This document shows positions 32,841-42,285 of a stretch of DNA of 64,000 nucleotides, in pieces (position 1 is the stretch's first letter; each line of letters begins with the position of its first letter). The notes under the pieces are model-generated. The model searched no databases. It was not told where the DNA came from and worked only from the letters and a program-made list of their open reading frames with translations. The translations under genes were made by a program, and so were the position numbers. The DNA comes from NP936 sp002726085 (GTDB lineage Bacteria > Acidobacteriota > Vicinamibacteria > Vicinamibacterales > UBA8438), in assembly GCA_036012905.1 (NCBI GenBank), contig DASCQF010000138.1, positions 8,320-72,319 on the forward strand, in the 5' to 3' direction.

Positions 32841-35800
32841 GTGATCAAGCGAGTTCTCTTCTTCTGCATGGTCACACTGTGTCTGGCCAGCACAGTAGCC
32901 GCGCAGACTCATCTCGGCGCCATCCGCGGGACCCTCAGCTCTGCATCGGGCTCCGGGATCCCAAGGGCACCGTTCACGCTCATCGACGAAACGACCAACC
33001 TGACCCGCAGTGGCATTACCGGTTCCGACGGTCGATTCAGCCTGACCCAGCTCGAACCGGGGTCCTACCGCGTCGAAATCGCTGCGCCAGGATACAAGAC
33101 CACGATCCGCCGGGCGACCCTGCAGGTGAACCAGCAGCTCCAGCTCGACCTGGTGCTGGAGCTGGGAACGCTCACCGAGGAAGTGGTCGTCACGGCGCCA
33201 GACCTGACCGTCAACCGCGAACCAAACGGTCTGAGCATCGTTATCGACAACGTGCAGCTGACAAACCTGCCGCTCGATGGCCGAAACTTCCTGGAGCTGT
33301 CGTTGTTGGCGCCCGGCGCGGTGCCGGCAGCCCAGGGCTCGGCGGGGTCAGTGCGCGGCGCCTTCACACTCAACGTCAATGGAGCACGCGAGGGGGCCAA
33401 CGCCTACCTGCTTGACGGCGCCTACAACGTCGATCCGAAGCTGAACACTGTCGCCGTGCGTCCGCCGGTGGACGCCATCGACGAGTTCCGCCTCCTGACA
33501 AGCAGCTACGACGCTGCATTTGGCCGCCACGCGGGAGCGCAAGTCAATGTCATTACCAAGTCGGGGTCGAATCAACTCCATGGCACCGTGTATGAGTTCT
33601 TCAGAAACGATGCGCTGAATGCCGCCAATTTCTTTGCGCCTCGCAACGAACCGGACCCGACCCTGGAGCGCAACCAGTTTGGGCTGTCCCTCGGCGGTCC
33701 CATCGTCACCGACCGGACCTTCTTCTTCGTGGACTACGAGGGCACCCGGCTGACTGAAGGCATTACGCGGGTCACGACCGTCCCGACCCTGGCCGAGCGA
33801 CAAGGAGATTTTTCGAACAGCCTCTTCCCGGCGCCGGTGATTCCAGGCACCCAGTTTCCATTTCCGAACGACCAGATCCCGGCACCCTTCCAAGACCCGA
33901 TCGGCGCCGCGATCGCCGCGCTCTATCCCTTGCCAAATCGGGACGCACCGGGCGGCAACTTCGTGTCCTCTCCCGAGTTCACCGACCGCAACGACCAGGT
34001 GGACCTGCGGGTGGACCATCGTCTGGGGGCCGGCTCCTCGCTCACGGTGCGTTACAGCCTCAGGGACCGCGAACTGTTCGAGCCGTTTTCTGGCGTCGGC
34101 TTCGCCGAGGTGCCAGGCTTCGGCACCAATGTGCCGCAACGCAGCCAGAACCTGCTGACGAGCAACACGCAGGTGCTCTCGCCGTCGTTGGTGAACGACA
34201 TTCGGGTCAGCTACACGCGGGTCTCGGCCGGCGCGTTCCACGAGAACACGGGCCTGAGCTTGAACGAACAGGTGGGACTGCCCGAGCTGTCGGACAACAC
34301 GCGCGACTTCGGGCTCAGTTTCATCACGGTGACCGGGTTCTCTCCGCTCGGCGACGAATTCAACAACCCGCAGCAGAGCACGACCAACACCGTGCAGGCG
34401 ATCGACACGATGACCTACGCCCGGGGTCGCCACCTGTTGAAATTCGGCGCCGACCTCCAGTTCACGCGACAGGATGCGTTTCGCGACGTGCAGTCTCGCG
34501 GGTTGCTCACCTTCTCGTCGTTTCCGCCGTTCTTCACCGGAAACGCTCTCGCGGACCTGCTGCTTGGTCTGCCGCTCGTCACCGGCGGGGCGCGACTCGA
34601 CAACCAGCAGCAGCTCCGCACCGAGAGCTACAATCTCTTCCTGCAGGACAGCGTCCAGATCGGCTCGAACCTGACGGTGTCCGCCGGTCTGCGCTACGAG
34701 TTCAGCTCGCCACCGGTCGACGCCGACAACCGGGCGAACGTGTACGACCCGGCCACCCAATCGCTCGTGCCGGTCGGCAGTGCCGGAATCCCCCGTAGCG
34801 GCTACGAGGCCGACCGGAACAACGTCGCGCCGCGGATCGGCGCCGCCTGGACGCTGAACGACGCCCGGACGGTGGTGCGCGGAGGCTGGGGCGTCTATTA
34901 CGACCAGTCGGCGCTGGCGCCAGGAGAGGGGCTCTATTTCAACTCGCCGTTCTTTGACTTCAACCTGTTCTTCCCATTGCCCGGGCTGCCACTGACCCTG
35001 GCCGACCCGTTCCCCAGCTTCTTTCCGGTCGCCCTGCCCCCATCGGCGCTGACCTTCCAGCGAGATCTGCAGACCCCGTATCTGCAGCACTGGAACGCCG
35101 CAGTACAGCAAGAGTTGGGACCGGGTCGCTCGGTGGAGATTGCCTACGTTGGCTCGCGCGGCCGCAACCTGCTGCGCGGACGCGACATCAATCAGGCCGA
35201 CGCGGACCCGTCCCCCGTGAACCTGCGACCGGTGCCCCAGTTTGCCGACATCGTGTCGCTGGAATCGACCGGCCGCTCGCGCTATCACGCGCTCCAGTTG
35301 AAGGCGGAGCAACGACTGCGGTCGGGGCTCTCGCTGCTGGCCGCCTACACGCTCGGCCAGTCGGAGGACGATGTCTCGGACTTTTTCTCGAGTTCGGGCG
35401 ACCCGAACTTTCCGCAGGACAGCAACAACCCGGACGCCGAGTTTGGCCGGTCGAACTTCGACGTCCGCCACCGCTTCTCGCTGAGCTTTTCCTATGACCT
35501 CCCATTCGGCCGAAACGGGCGGTTCGCCACCGGCGATGGAGGTTTCGCCGCGCTCTTGAGCGACTGGCAGGTGGCCGGCGTGGTCACGCTGCAGAGCGGA
35601 CGTCCGTTCACGGTCGGACTGCTGCCGGCCATCGACAACAGCAACACCGGACGGGCCGCGCTCGGCTTCGGGTCGAACGACCGACCAAACCAGACCGGCT
35701 CCCCGGCACTGAGCGACGCTTCGGTGGAGCGCTGGTTCGACACCGAGGCGTTCGTCTTTCCGGCCTTCGGCAGTTTCGGGAACACCGGACGCAACACGCT

Positions 35801-36017
35801 CGAGGGTCCTGGATTCGCGAACGTCAATCTCGCGCTGCTGAAGGGCGTGGCCCTCAGCGACGCGGCCCGGGTCCAACTGCGGCTCGAGGCATTCAACCTG
35901 TTCAATCGCACAAACCTCGACCTACCCGACGCCTTCCTCGGGTCGCCGACCTTTGGGCAGATCCGCTCGGCGCGGCCGGCCCGCCGGCTGCAGCTGGGGC
36001 TGAAACTCATGTTTTAG
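32841..36017 (+). CDS. TonB-dependent receptor with carboxypeptidase-regulatory domain (Oar-like)
   Basis: 1058 residues from a GTG at 32841 with CAGGAG 7 bases upstream. Signal peptide ~1-22 (TVAAQ). Residues ~25-110 are a CarboxypepD-reg/CNA-B-like domain (GSDGRFSLTQLEPGSYRVEIAAPGY). The plug follows (VTAPDLTVNREPNG, LPLDGRNFLELSLLAPG), then a large outer-membrane barrel ending in F (LQLGLKLMF). This class is expanded in Acidobacteria and is thought to import oligosaccharides or peptides; the ligand is unknown. No TonB/ExbB genes are near. Confidence 0.9.
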   Translation: MIKRVLFFCMVTLCLASTVAAQTHLGAIRGTLSSASGSGIPRAPFTLIDETTNLTRSGITGSDGRFSLTQLEPGSYRVEIAAPGYKTTIRRATLQVNQQLQLDLVLELGTLTEEVVVTAPDLTVNREPNGLSIVIDNVQLTNLPLDGRNFLELSLLAPGAVPAAQGSAGSVRGAFTLNVNGAREGANAYLLDGAYNVDPKLNTVAVRPPVDAIDEFRLLTSSYDAAFGRHAGAQVNVITKSGSNQLHGTVYEFFRNDALNAANFFAPRNEPDPTLERNQFGLSLGGPIVTDRTFFFVDYEGTRLTEGITRVTTVPTLAERQGDFSNSLFPAPVIPGTQFPFPNDQIPAPFQDPIGAAIAALYPLPNRDAPGGNFVSSPEFTDRNDQVDLRVDHRLGAGSSLTVRYSLRDRELFEPFSGVGFAEVPGFGTNVPQRSQNLLTSNTQVLSPSLVNDIRVSYTRVSAGAFHENTGLSLNEQVGLPELSDNTRDFGLSFITVTGFSPLGDEFNNPQQSTTNTVQAIDTMTYARGRHLLKFGADLQFTRQDAFRDVQSRGLLTFSSFPPFFTGNALADLLLGLPLVTGGARLDNQQQLRTESYNLFLQDSVQIGSNLTVSAGLRYEFSSPPVDADNRANVYDPATQSLVPVGSAGIPRSGYEADRNNVAPRIGAAWTLNDARTVVRGGWGVYYDQSALAPGEGLYFNSPFFDFNLFFPLPGLPLTLADPFPSFFPVALPPSALTFQRDLQTPYLQHWNAAVQQELGPGRSVEIAYVGSRGRNLLRGRDINQADADPSPVNLRPVPQFADIVSLESTGRSRYHALQLKAEQRLRSGLSLLAAYTLGQSEDDVSDFFSSSGDPNFPQDSNNPDAEFGRSNFDVRHRFSLSFSYDLPFGRNGRFATGDGGFAALLSDWQVAGVVTLQSGRPFTVGLLPAIDNSNTGRAALGFGSNDRPNQTGSPALSDASVERWFDTEAFVFPAFGSFGNTGRNTLEGPGFANVNLALLKGVALSDAARVQLRLEAFNLFNRTNLDLPDAFLGSPTFGQIRSARPARRLQLGLKLMF

Positions 36018-36039
36018 AGCGAGACGGCTCTCAGGAATT

Positions 36040-37269
36040 ATGACTGCAGCCTCGGGGGAAGCCACGGCGTCTAACATGCAAGACACGGTTGCGCCGGTCG
36101 TCGAACAGGACGTGATGACGCCGTTCGACTTTCAGCCTCGCACACGTCTGGTGTACGGGTACGGGGTCGTTGGTCGCCTGGGCGCCCTCGCCGCCGAGTT
36201 GGGTTTCAGGCGGCCGCTCCTGGTGGCCGACCTTGGACTGGTCGCCGCCGGGCATGTCGCGCGCGCCGAGCGACACCTGGTCGATGCGGGTCTCAATGTG
36301 GCGTATTTCAACGACTTCGACGTCAACCCCGACACGACGATGGTCGATGCTGGCTGCAGCGTGGCACGACGCGACGACATCGACAGCATCATCGGGCTGG
36401 GCGGCGGTAGCTCCTTGGACTGCGCCAAAGGCATCAACCTGCTGCTGACCAACGGCGGCCGCATGGAAGACTATCGGGGTTACGGCAAGGCGTCGCGCCC
36501 GATGTTACCGATGATCGGTGTCCCGACGACCGCGGGCACCGGCAGCGAGGCCCAGAGCTACGCAGTCATCGCAGACGCCACCACCCACATGAAGATGGCC
36601 TGCGGCGACCCGAAGGCCGCGTTCGGTGTAGCAATCCTCGACCCGGAACTGACCCTCTCACAGCCAGCTTCCGTCACCGCGACGTCTGGGTTCGATGCGA
36701 TCGCGCATGCGGTGGAAAGCGCGGTGACTACCCGCCGAACGGCGATGTCAGACTGCTTCGCGCGCGAAGCATGGCGGCTGTTGAACGGCAGCTTCGAGAG
36801 GGTGCTCGACCGGCCCGATGACCTCAACGCCCGTGCTGCCATGCACCTCGGCGCGTTCTACGGCGGGCTGGCAATCGAACAGTCGATGCTTGGCGCAGCG
36901 CACGCCTGTGCCAACCCGCTCACGGCGCGTCACCAGATCACGCATGGGGTGGCGTTGGCGATTCTGCTCCCCCACGTCGTGCGCTGGAACAGCGCCGCGG
37001 TCGCGCCACTCTACCGACGGTTGCTCCCGCCCACAATCGATGATGATGATGACGATACGGGTGCCGGCGATCCGGGTGAACGCCTGGCCACGCGCCTGCG
37101 TGCACTCGCCAGCCATGCCGGTCTGCCGCACCAACTCCGCACGGAGGGTGTCGTCCTGGACGATCTGCCACAGCTGGCCAACGACGCCGCTCAGCAGTGG
37201 ACCGGCACGTTCAACCCCAGGCCGTTGACCGCAACCGACGCACGAGAGGTTTACCGATGCGCTTTCTGA
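36040..37269 (+). CDS. Iron-type alcohol dehydrogenase
   Basis: 409 residues. The Fe-ADH fold is shown by IIGLGGGSSLDCAKG (NAD-binding), IGVPTTAGTGSEAQ, and the metal ligands in SGFDAIAHAVESAVT, MLGAAHACANP and ITHGVALAILLPHV. It reduces or oxidises small alcohols/aldehydes in the cytoplasm; the substrate is unknown. A start at 36076 (MQDTV) or 36115 (MTPFDF) is also possible, since the first 25 residues are not conserved-looking. An Asp run (DDDDDTGAGD) lies near residue 335. It overlaps the next gene by 13 bases. Confidence 0.88.
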   Translation: MTAASGEATASNMQDTVAPVVEQDVMTPFDFQPRTRLVYGYGVVGRLGALAAELGFRRPLLVADLGLVAAGHVARAERHLVDAGLNVAYFNDFDVNPDTTMVDAGCSVARRDDIDSIIGLGGGSSLDCAKGINLLLTNGGRMEDYRGYGKASRPMLPMIGVPTTAGTGSEAQSYAVIADATTHMKMACGDPKAAFGVAILDPELTLSQPASVTATSGFDAIAHAVESAVTTRRTAMSDCFAREAWRLLNGSFERVLDRPDDLNARAAMHLGAFYGGLAIEQSMLGAAHACANPLTARHQITHGVALAILLPHVVRWNSAAVAPLYRRLLPPTIDDDDDDTGAGDPGERLATRLRALASHAGLPHQLRTEGVVLDDLPQLANDAAQQWTGTFNPRPLTATDAREVYRCAF

Positions 37270-38405
37270 AGACGACCGTGCCATTGCCGGTGCTCGTGGC
37301 AATGCTGCTAGCGGCGCCGGCCACTGGCCAAAATGCGACACCGGACATCGCCACAACCGCCCCAGCGGACGCCTGGCGGCAGTTCCGGGGCAACCCATCG
37401 CTGACTGGAGTGTCCGAGGCGATCTTGCCTAAAGAGTTGACTTTGCTATGGACCTACGAGGCCGACGAGGCGATCGACTCGTCGGCGGCGATCGCCGACG
37501 GCATGGTATATGTCGGCACCTATGCGGGCACATTGATCGCGCTGGACCTGGAAACAGGCGCAGAGCGCTGGACCTACTCAACTGGCGATCTGGGTATCGG
37601 CGAATCGTCGCCGGCAGTGGCCGGCGACCTGGTCTTCATCGGCGATCTGGGTGGCGTCTTCCATGCCGTCGACACCCAGACCGGTGCCGCCCGGTGGACC
37701 TTCGAGACGATGGGCGAGATCAAGTCGTCGCCGGTGATTCTCGGCGACCAGGTGCTGATCGGTTCCTATGATGGCTATCTGTATGCGCTGGCGACTGCCG
37801 ATGGGGCCCTGAAGTGGAAGTACGAGACGCTCAACTACGTGCACGCTACGCCCGCGATTTGGAACGGCGTCGCGTATTTCGGCGGATGTGACGAACTGTT
37901 TCACGGGGTCCGCGTCAGCGACGGCACCGAGGTGGTCAGTCTGTCGGCGGGAGCCTACACCGCGGCGTCTCCCGTCATCACCGACGGCAAGGTCTTCTTC
38001 GGCACGTTCGACAACGAGGTGCTGGGGCTCGACCTTGCCACACAGGAACCGATCTGGCACTACGAACACCCGCAACGGCACTTCCCGTTCTATTCCTCCG
38101 CGCTGGCGGTGGACGGCACGATTGTCATCGGCGGACGCGACAAGATGGTGCACGCCATCGACGAACGGACCGGCGAGGCGCGGTGGACCTTCATGACCCG
38201 GGCACGGGTCGATTCGTCGCCCGTGGCGAGCGGTGGCCGCGTCTACGCCGGCTCGAGCGACGGGCGGCTGTACGTGCTCGACCTGGCGACCGGCGAGAAG
38301 CTGTGGGAATTCGACACGGCGGCGCCGCTGGTGGCGTCACCGGCGATCGCCGAGGGCCGGCTGGTCATCGGGTCAGAGGACGGCGTGCTGTATTGCTTTG
38401 GGTGA
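37257..38405 (+). CDS. Exported PQQ-like beta-propeller protein
   Basis: 382 residues from the ATG at 37257. Signal peptide ~1-22 (ATGQN). WRQFRGNPSLTGVS opens the propeller, and at least seven blades of the type 'ALDLETGAERWTYS', 'AVDTQTGAARWTFE', 'AIDERTGEARWTFM', 'VLDLATGEKLWEF' follow. Internal similarity between blades is high. It is made from a 13-base overlap with the iron-ADH gene, so the two are translationally linked. Whether it binds PQQ or acts as a BamB-like scaffold cannot be told. Confidence 0.85.
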   Translation: MRFLKTTVPLPVLVAMLLAAPATGQNATPDIATTAPADAWRQFRGNPSLTGVSEAILPKELTLLWTYEADEAIDSSAAIADGMVYVGTYAGTLIALDLETGAERWTYSTGDLGIGESSPAVAGDLVFIGDLGGVFHAVDTQTGAARWTFETMGEIKSSPVILGDQVLIGSYDGYLYALATADGALKWKYETLNYVHATPAIWNGVAYFGGCDELFHGVRVSDGTEVVSLSAGAYTAASPVITDGKVFFGTFDNEVLGLDLATQEPIWHYEHPQRHFPFYSSALAVDGTIVIGGRDKMVHAIDERTGEARWTFMTRARVDSSPVASGGRVYAGSSDGRLYVLDLATGEKLWEFDTAAPLVASPAIAEGRLVIGSEDGVLYCFG

Positions 38406-38410
38406 TCACC

Positions 38411-38587
<177 letters not shown>

Positions 38588-38637
38588 CCCCCGAAGGAGA
38601 CAGGAGAAGGCGGTAGCGCTCGTGTATAGTGAAATCG

Positions 38638-39969
38638 ATGAGTGACACCGGGCGGACCGCGGCGGCCGAGAAGACCGGCGTGGGCAGCCACTTCATCGCC
38701 AACTATCCCCCGTTTTCGCTGTGGACACACGAAGCCGTCGAAACCGACGCCAAGCCGGCGCTTGCCCATCGTCCAGCCGACGTCCCGCTCGGGCTGTATC
38801 TCCACATCCCGTTCTGTCGTAAGCGCTGTCATTTCTGCTACTACCGTGTCTACACCGACAGGAACGCGAGCGAGGTGGCGGAGTATCTGGATCTCCTGGG
38901 CCGCGAATGGGAGCTCTACGCCACGCAGCCGGCAGTTGCCGGCCGGCCGCTGCGGTTCGTCTACTTCGGTGGCGGGACCCCGTCGTTCCTATCAGTGCGC
39001 CAGTTGCAGGGTTTGATCGACCGCCTGTCGTGCGTCACTCCGTGGACCGACGCCGATGAAATCACTTTCGAGTGCGAGCCCGGCACCCTGACCGAGCCGA
39101 AGTTGGCCGCCATTCGCGAAATGGGCATCACCCGGCTCAGTCTGGGACTCGAACACTTCGACGACCAGGTGCTCGAGTTCAATGGCCGCGCCCACCGCTC
39201 GGCCGAAATCTTTCGCGCATACACGTTCGCCCAGTCGCTCGACTTCCCGCAAGTGAACATCGACCTGATCGCCGGCATGCTGGGCGACACCGACGAGAAG
39301 TGGCGTGCCGCGGTCGACCAGACGATTGAGCTCAGCCCTGACAGCGTGACGATCTACCAGATGGAGCTGCCGTTCAATACGACGATCAGCAGCGACCTGC
39401 TGACCGGCACGGGGCGATTCACCGACACGGTGGCTGACTGGCCGACCAAGCGTCGTTGGGTTCGGGAAGCCTTCGAGACGCTCGAGCAAACCGGCTATAC
39501 GGTTGTCAGCGCCTACACCGCAGTCAAGGACCCGGCGACCACCCGGTTCGTCTATCGGGACCAGCTCTGGCAGGGCGCGGACCTCGCGGCCCTGGGAGTC
39601 GCCTCGTTCGGGCATGTCAACGGCGTCCACATGCAGAACCTCGACACTTGGAGACCGTATGCGGCCGCTGTCCAGCGCGGTGAAATCCCCCTGAACCGCG
39701 CCTTTCGGCCGAGCGACGAGGAACGGCTCATCCGGGAGCTCGTGTTGCAGCTCAAACTGGGGTCGGTCCGGCCGGCGTATTTCCAGGGCAAGTACGGCGT
39801 CGACGTGCTCGAGCGCTTTGCCGGCGCGTTGGCGTCGCTCCGGGACGACGGCTATCTCATGGCGGCCGACGCCGGTCAGATCGCATTGACCCGCGACGGG
39901 TTACTGCAGGTGGACGGCCTCTTGCCCCGGTTCTTCCTACCCGAGCACACCAATCTCAGGTATACCTAA
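38638..39969 (+). CDS. HemN/HemW-like radical SAM protein
   Basis: 443 residues. The radical SAM cluster motif is IPFCRKRCHFCYY (CxxxCxxC), with YFGGGTPSFLS, ECEPGTLTEPKL and a long HemN-type C-terminal domain. There is no fourth Cys after the motif and no haem genes nearby. HemW haem chaperones and class C radical SAM methylases share this architecture, so either activity is possible; the N-terminus (SHFIANYPPFSLW) is not typical of HemW. The ATG at 38638 lies 7 bases after TATAGT, an arrangement compatible with a leaderless transcript. First gene of the putative aryl-metabolite cluster. Confidence 0.78.
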   Translation: MSDTGRTAAAEKTGVGSHFIANYPPFSLWTHEAVETDAKPALAHRPADVPLGLYLHIPFCRKRCHFCYYRVYTDRNASEVAEYLDLLGREWELYATQPAVAGRPLRFVYFGGGTPSFLSVRQLQGLIDRLSCVTPWTDADEITFECEPGTLTEPKLAAIREMGITRLSLGLEHFDDQVLEFNGRAHRSAEIFRAYTFAQSLDFPQVNIDLIAGMLGDTDEKWRAAVDQTIELSPDSVTIYQMELPFNTTISSDLLTGTGRFTDTVADWPTKRRWVREAFETLEQTGYTVVSAYTAVKDPATTRFVYRDQLWQGADLAALGVASFGHVNGVHMQNLDTWRPYAAAVQRGEIPLNRAFRPSDEERLIRELVLQLKLGSVRPAYFQGKYGVDVLERFAGALASLRDDGYLMAADAGQIALTRDGLLQVDGLLPRFFLPEHTNLRYT

Positions 39970-39983
39970 AACCCGACCGCTTC

Positions 39984-40027
39984 CAGGAGGCAGGAGGCCG
40001 GAGACAGGAGAAGCCGGAGGGCTTCGC
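39984..40027 (+). repeat. CAGGAGR heptamers plus GAAGCC hairpin
   Basis: Four heptamers (CAGGAGG, CAGGAGG, CCGGAGA, CAGGAGA; 39984-40011) followed by GAAGCCGGAGGGCTTC, a 6-bp stem with GGAG loop, and GCC. The same order is found at 71-130 (minus) and, more degenerate, at 32517-32590. Confidence 0.8.
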
Positions 40028-40067
40028 CGCGTATTGCAGCAACCTGCCCATCGCCCATCCGTACCCG

Positions 40068-40661
40068 ATGGCCAAGTCGACCCGATCCACCCACAAGACA
40101 CGTGTCCGGCGCCCGACGACGTGCCGGTCCTCGTCACGCGACACGCTCTATCCACTCGATGTCGTGTATCGGCGAGCGGGCGTCGAAATGCCGGCCATGC
40201 GGATCGTGGCACCAGACGAGATCCCGCTGCCATATCGCTCGCTGCTGGTGCACGAGACCGACATGACGATCACCCTCGAGCGTCATTTCGGTGGCCCGGT
40301 GGCCCTGCGCGCCCTGTCGACCTTTAGGAGCGGCGCCTGGTATTTCCGCCGAGTCCTTCTGGTGCAGGAGTATTCCGGACGTCCGGTCGAGATGGGCGCC
40401 ATCCGGATAAAGCTGGAGGCGTTCGGCGCCCGGCTGAAGAAAGAAATTCTGCGGAACGAGATACCGCTCGGTCGCATTCTGCGAGACAGCGGCTTCAAGT
40501 ATGTCAGTCACGCCATGGCCTTCCTCGCCATCATGCCCAACCCGGAGATGATGGGAGTCTTCTGGATGAGGGAGCCGAAGACCTTGTACGGCCGGCGCAC
40601 GGAGATCGTGCGAGACGGCACGAAGATTTGCGATATTGTCGAGGTGCTGCCGCTCGTGTAG
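40068..40661 (+). CDS. DUF98 / chorismate-lyase-like protein
   Basis: 197 residues. The core matches the DUF98 branch of the chorismate lyase superfamily: DTLYPLDVVYRRAG, YRSLLVHETDMTITLERHFGG, RRVLLVQEYSGRPVEMGAIRI and LGRILRDSGF, ending KTLYGRR...ICDIVEVLP. Superfamily members remove pyruvate from chorismate to give hydroxybenzoate, so this would be the entry step to an aryl acid (inference). The first ~25 residues are Arg/Thr/Ser-rich and may be upstream of the true start. The TAG stop merges with fold-back element A. Confidence 0.75.
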   Translation: MAKSTRSTHKTRVRRPTTCRSSSRDTLYPLDVVYRRAGVEMPAMRIVAPDEIPLPYRSLLVHETDMTITLERHFGGPVALRALSTFRSGAWYFRRVLLVQEYSGRPVEMGAIRIKLEAFGARLKKEILRNEIPLGRILRDSGFKYVSHAMAFLAIMPNPEMMGVFWMREPKTLYGRRTEIVRDGTKICDIVEVLPLV

Positions 40662-40767
40662 GTTTTCGGGCGGGGCATCCCGTCTGGCTGCGTTGCTTCC
40701 TCGGTCACAGCCCGCCTGGCTGCTCCCTCGTTACGCCTGACCAGCCTGGCGCCGCGCTCCGAAAACC
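40661..40767. repeat. Fold-back intergenic element, copy A (107 bp)
   Basis: Stem arms GGTTTTCGG (40661-40669) and CCGAAAACC (40759-40767) are exact complements. The interior has GCATCCCG, CGTTGCTTCCTCGGTCACAG and TGCTCCCTCG (40721-40730), nearly identical to the copy at 44503. Same total length (107 bp) as that copy, with different but still complementary arms. The first base is the G of the upstream TAG stop. Confidence 0.85.
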
Positions 40768-40858
40768 GACTTTCGGGGCTTCCAAGCAACGTGCGGTACT
40801 CGGCAGGAGGTAGAACAGGAGGAAGCTGGAAGGCTATGCCAGCATTCTTGTCTGAAAC

Positions 40859-42109
40859 ATGATGTCTTCTCCCAGCTACGACGCGATTGTCATCGGCGGT
40901 GGACCGGCAGGCGCCACCACAGCGACCGTGCTCGCGCAGCACGGGCGGCGGGTGCTGCTCCTGGAGCGCGAGTCGTTTCCCCGGTATCACATCGGCGAGT
41001 CGCTGATGCCCTACACGTGGTTTAGCTTCGAGCGGCTGGGGGTGCTCGACTGGCTGAAGCAGTCTGGTAGCCCGATCAAGCACAGCGTCCAGTTTGTCTC
41101 GACCAGCGGGAAGATCTCGCAGCCGTTCTATTTTTTCGAGACGATCAAGCACGAGTGCGCCAGCACGTGGCAGATCCTGCGCAGCGACTTCGACAAGATG
41201 ATGCTGGAGAACGCTGCCGCCAAGGGCGCGGAGGTGCGCCAGGGTGCTACGGTGCGGGATGTGCTGATGGAGGGTGACCGTGTGGTCGGCGTGGAGGCGG
41301 ACATCGCTGGCAGCGACCGTGAGACGCACCGTGCAAAGGTCGTCGTCGACGCCACCGGTCGCGACACTCTTATGGCCAGCCGGCTCGGATGGAAACGCCG
41401 CGATCCTGACCTGAACAAGATCGCTATCTTCACCTATTTTGCAGGCGCGATGCGAGATCCCGGTCTTGACGAAGGCGCCACAACCGTCGCCTACATCCCG
41501 GACAAGGGCTGGTTCTGGTATATCCCGCTCGCGAACGACACCATCAGCGTCGGCGTCGTGGCGGAGCACGACTATCTGTATCGCGAGACGCGCGACCCCG
41601 AGATGATCTTTCAGCGCGAGGCGAAGGGGTGCCGCTGGATCCGCGAGCATCTGGCACCAGGCACCCACCAGGGGCCGATGCGGGTGACCGGCGAATTCGG
41701 CTATCACGCGACCGCCGCAGCCGGAGACGGATTCTGTCTTGTCGGGGACGCCTTCTCGTTTCTCGACCCGGTGTTCTCGTCGGGCGTGTTCCTCGCGCTC
41801 AAGAGCGGCGAGCTGGCCGCCGACGCGATTCACGCCGCGCTGGACGACGGTGATGTCACGGCGACGGCGTTCGACGACTACGCCCGCGAGATACGCCACA
41901 CGCTCGACAGCTTCCGCCAGATTGTCATGGCGTTCTACGACCAGACGTTCAGCTTCGGTGCGTTTATCGGCGCACACCCCGATCTGCAGCCGCTGCTGGT
42001 CGACGCGCTGGTCGGCAACGTTTCTGGCGGTCTGCAGCCACTGCTGGACGCGCTCGGAACGTTCTTGCAACGCACGGACCGGCGACCCGCCGATGCGATG
42101 AGCCCATGA
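40859..42109 (+). CDS. Flavin-dependent halogenase-like FAD oxidoreductase
   Basis: 416 residues. FAD site IVIGGGPAGATTATVLA, then ERESFPRYHIGESLMP, the usual motif of the halogenase/geranylgeranyl-reductase group. A WxWxIP signature is present (WFWYIP, 218-223), and a Lys (74) lies in SPIKHSVQF, where phenol/pyrrole halogenases keep their catalytic Lys. The second FAD contact is GFCLVGDAFSFLDPVFSSGVF. By family it could chlorinate or brominate a carrier-bound or free phenolic acid, fitting the neighbouring hydroxybenzoate-type genes. A non-halogenating oxidoreductase remains possible. Confidence 0.75.
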   Translation: MMSSPSYDAIVIGGGPAGATTATVLAQHGRRVLLLERESFPRYHIGESLMPYTWFSFERLGVLDWLKQSGSPIKHSVQFVSTSGKISQPFYFFETIKHECASTWQILRSDFDKMMLENAAAKGAEVRQGATVRDVLMEGDRVVGVEADIAGSDRETHRAKVVVDATGRDTLMASRLGWKRRDPDLNKIAIFTYFAGAMRDPGLDEGATTVAYIPDKGWFWYIPLANDTISVGVVAEHDYLYRETRDPEMIFQREAKGCRWIREHLAPGTHQGPMRVTGEFGYHATAAAGDGFCLVGDAFSFLDPVFSSGVFLALKSGELAADAIHAALDDGDVTATAFDDYAREIRHTLDSFRQIVMAFYDQTFSFGAFIGAHPDLQPLLVDALVGNVSGGLQPLLDALGTFLQRTDRRPADAMSP

Positions 42110-42285
42110 GGCTCTAAGCAGGGTCCCCGCGCAGCGCCCGCGGGGGGTTCGGGGCGCAGCCCCGTCAGCCGGCCGCGTGACCACCGTCGCCGGCAGGGCG
42201 CGCACGGCGCGCCTCGCGGGGGCGGCGTGGGGCGATGGGGCCCCACAAGCCCCCGCGGGGGTTCGGGGCACAGCCCCGTCTGAAA
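42110..42285. repeat. GC-rich spacer with paired palindromic repeats
   Basis: Two copies of a GCGGGGGTTCGGGGC.CAGCCCC-type module at 42137-42166 and 42250-42280, about 113 bp apart. Each contains a CCCGCGGG palindrome and a GGGGC/GCCCC hairpin. The second copy ends five bases before the thioesterase ATG, so it overlaps the expected ribosome-binding site. No gene is seen here. Confidence 0.75.

Noticed and set aside
33348..35876. 842-codon minus-strand open frame opposite the Oar-type receptor
   Set aside because: It has no domain signature, while the plus strand encodes a complete TonB receptor with signal peptide and terminal Phe.
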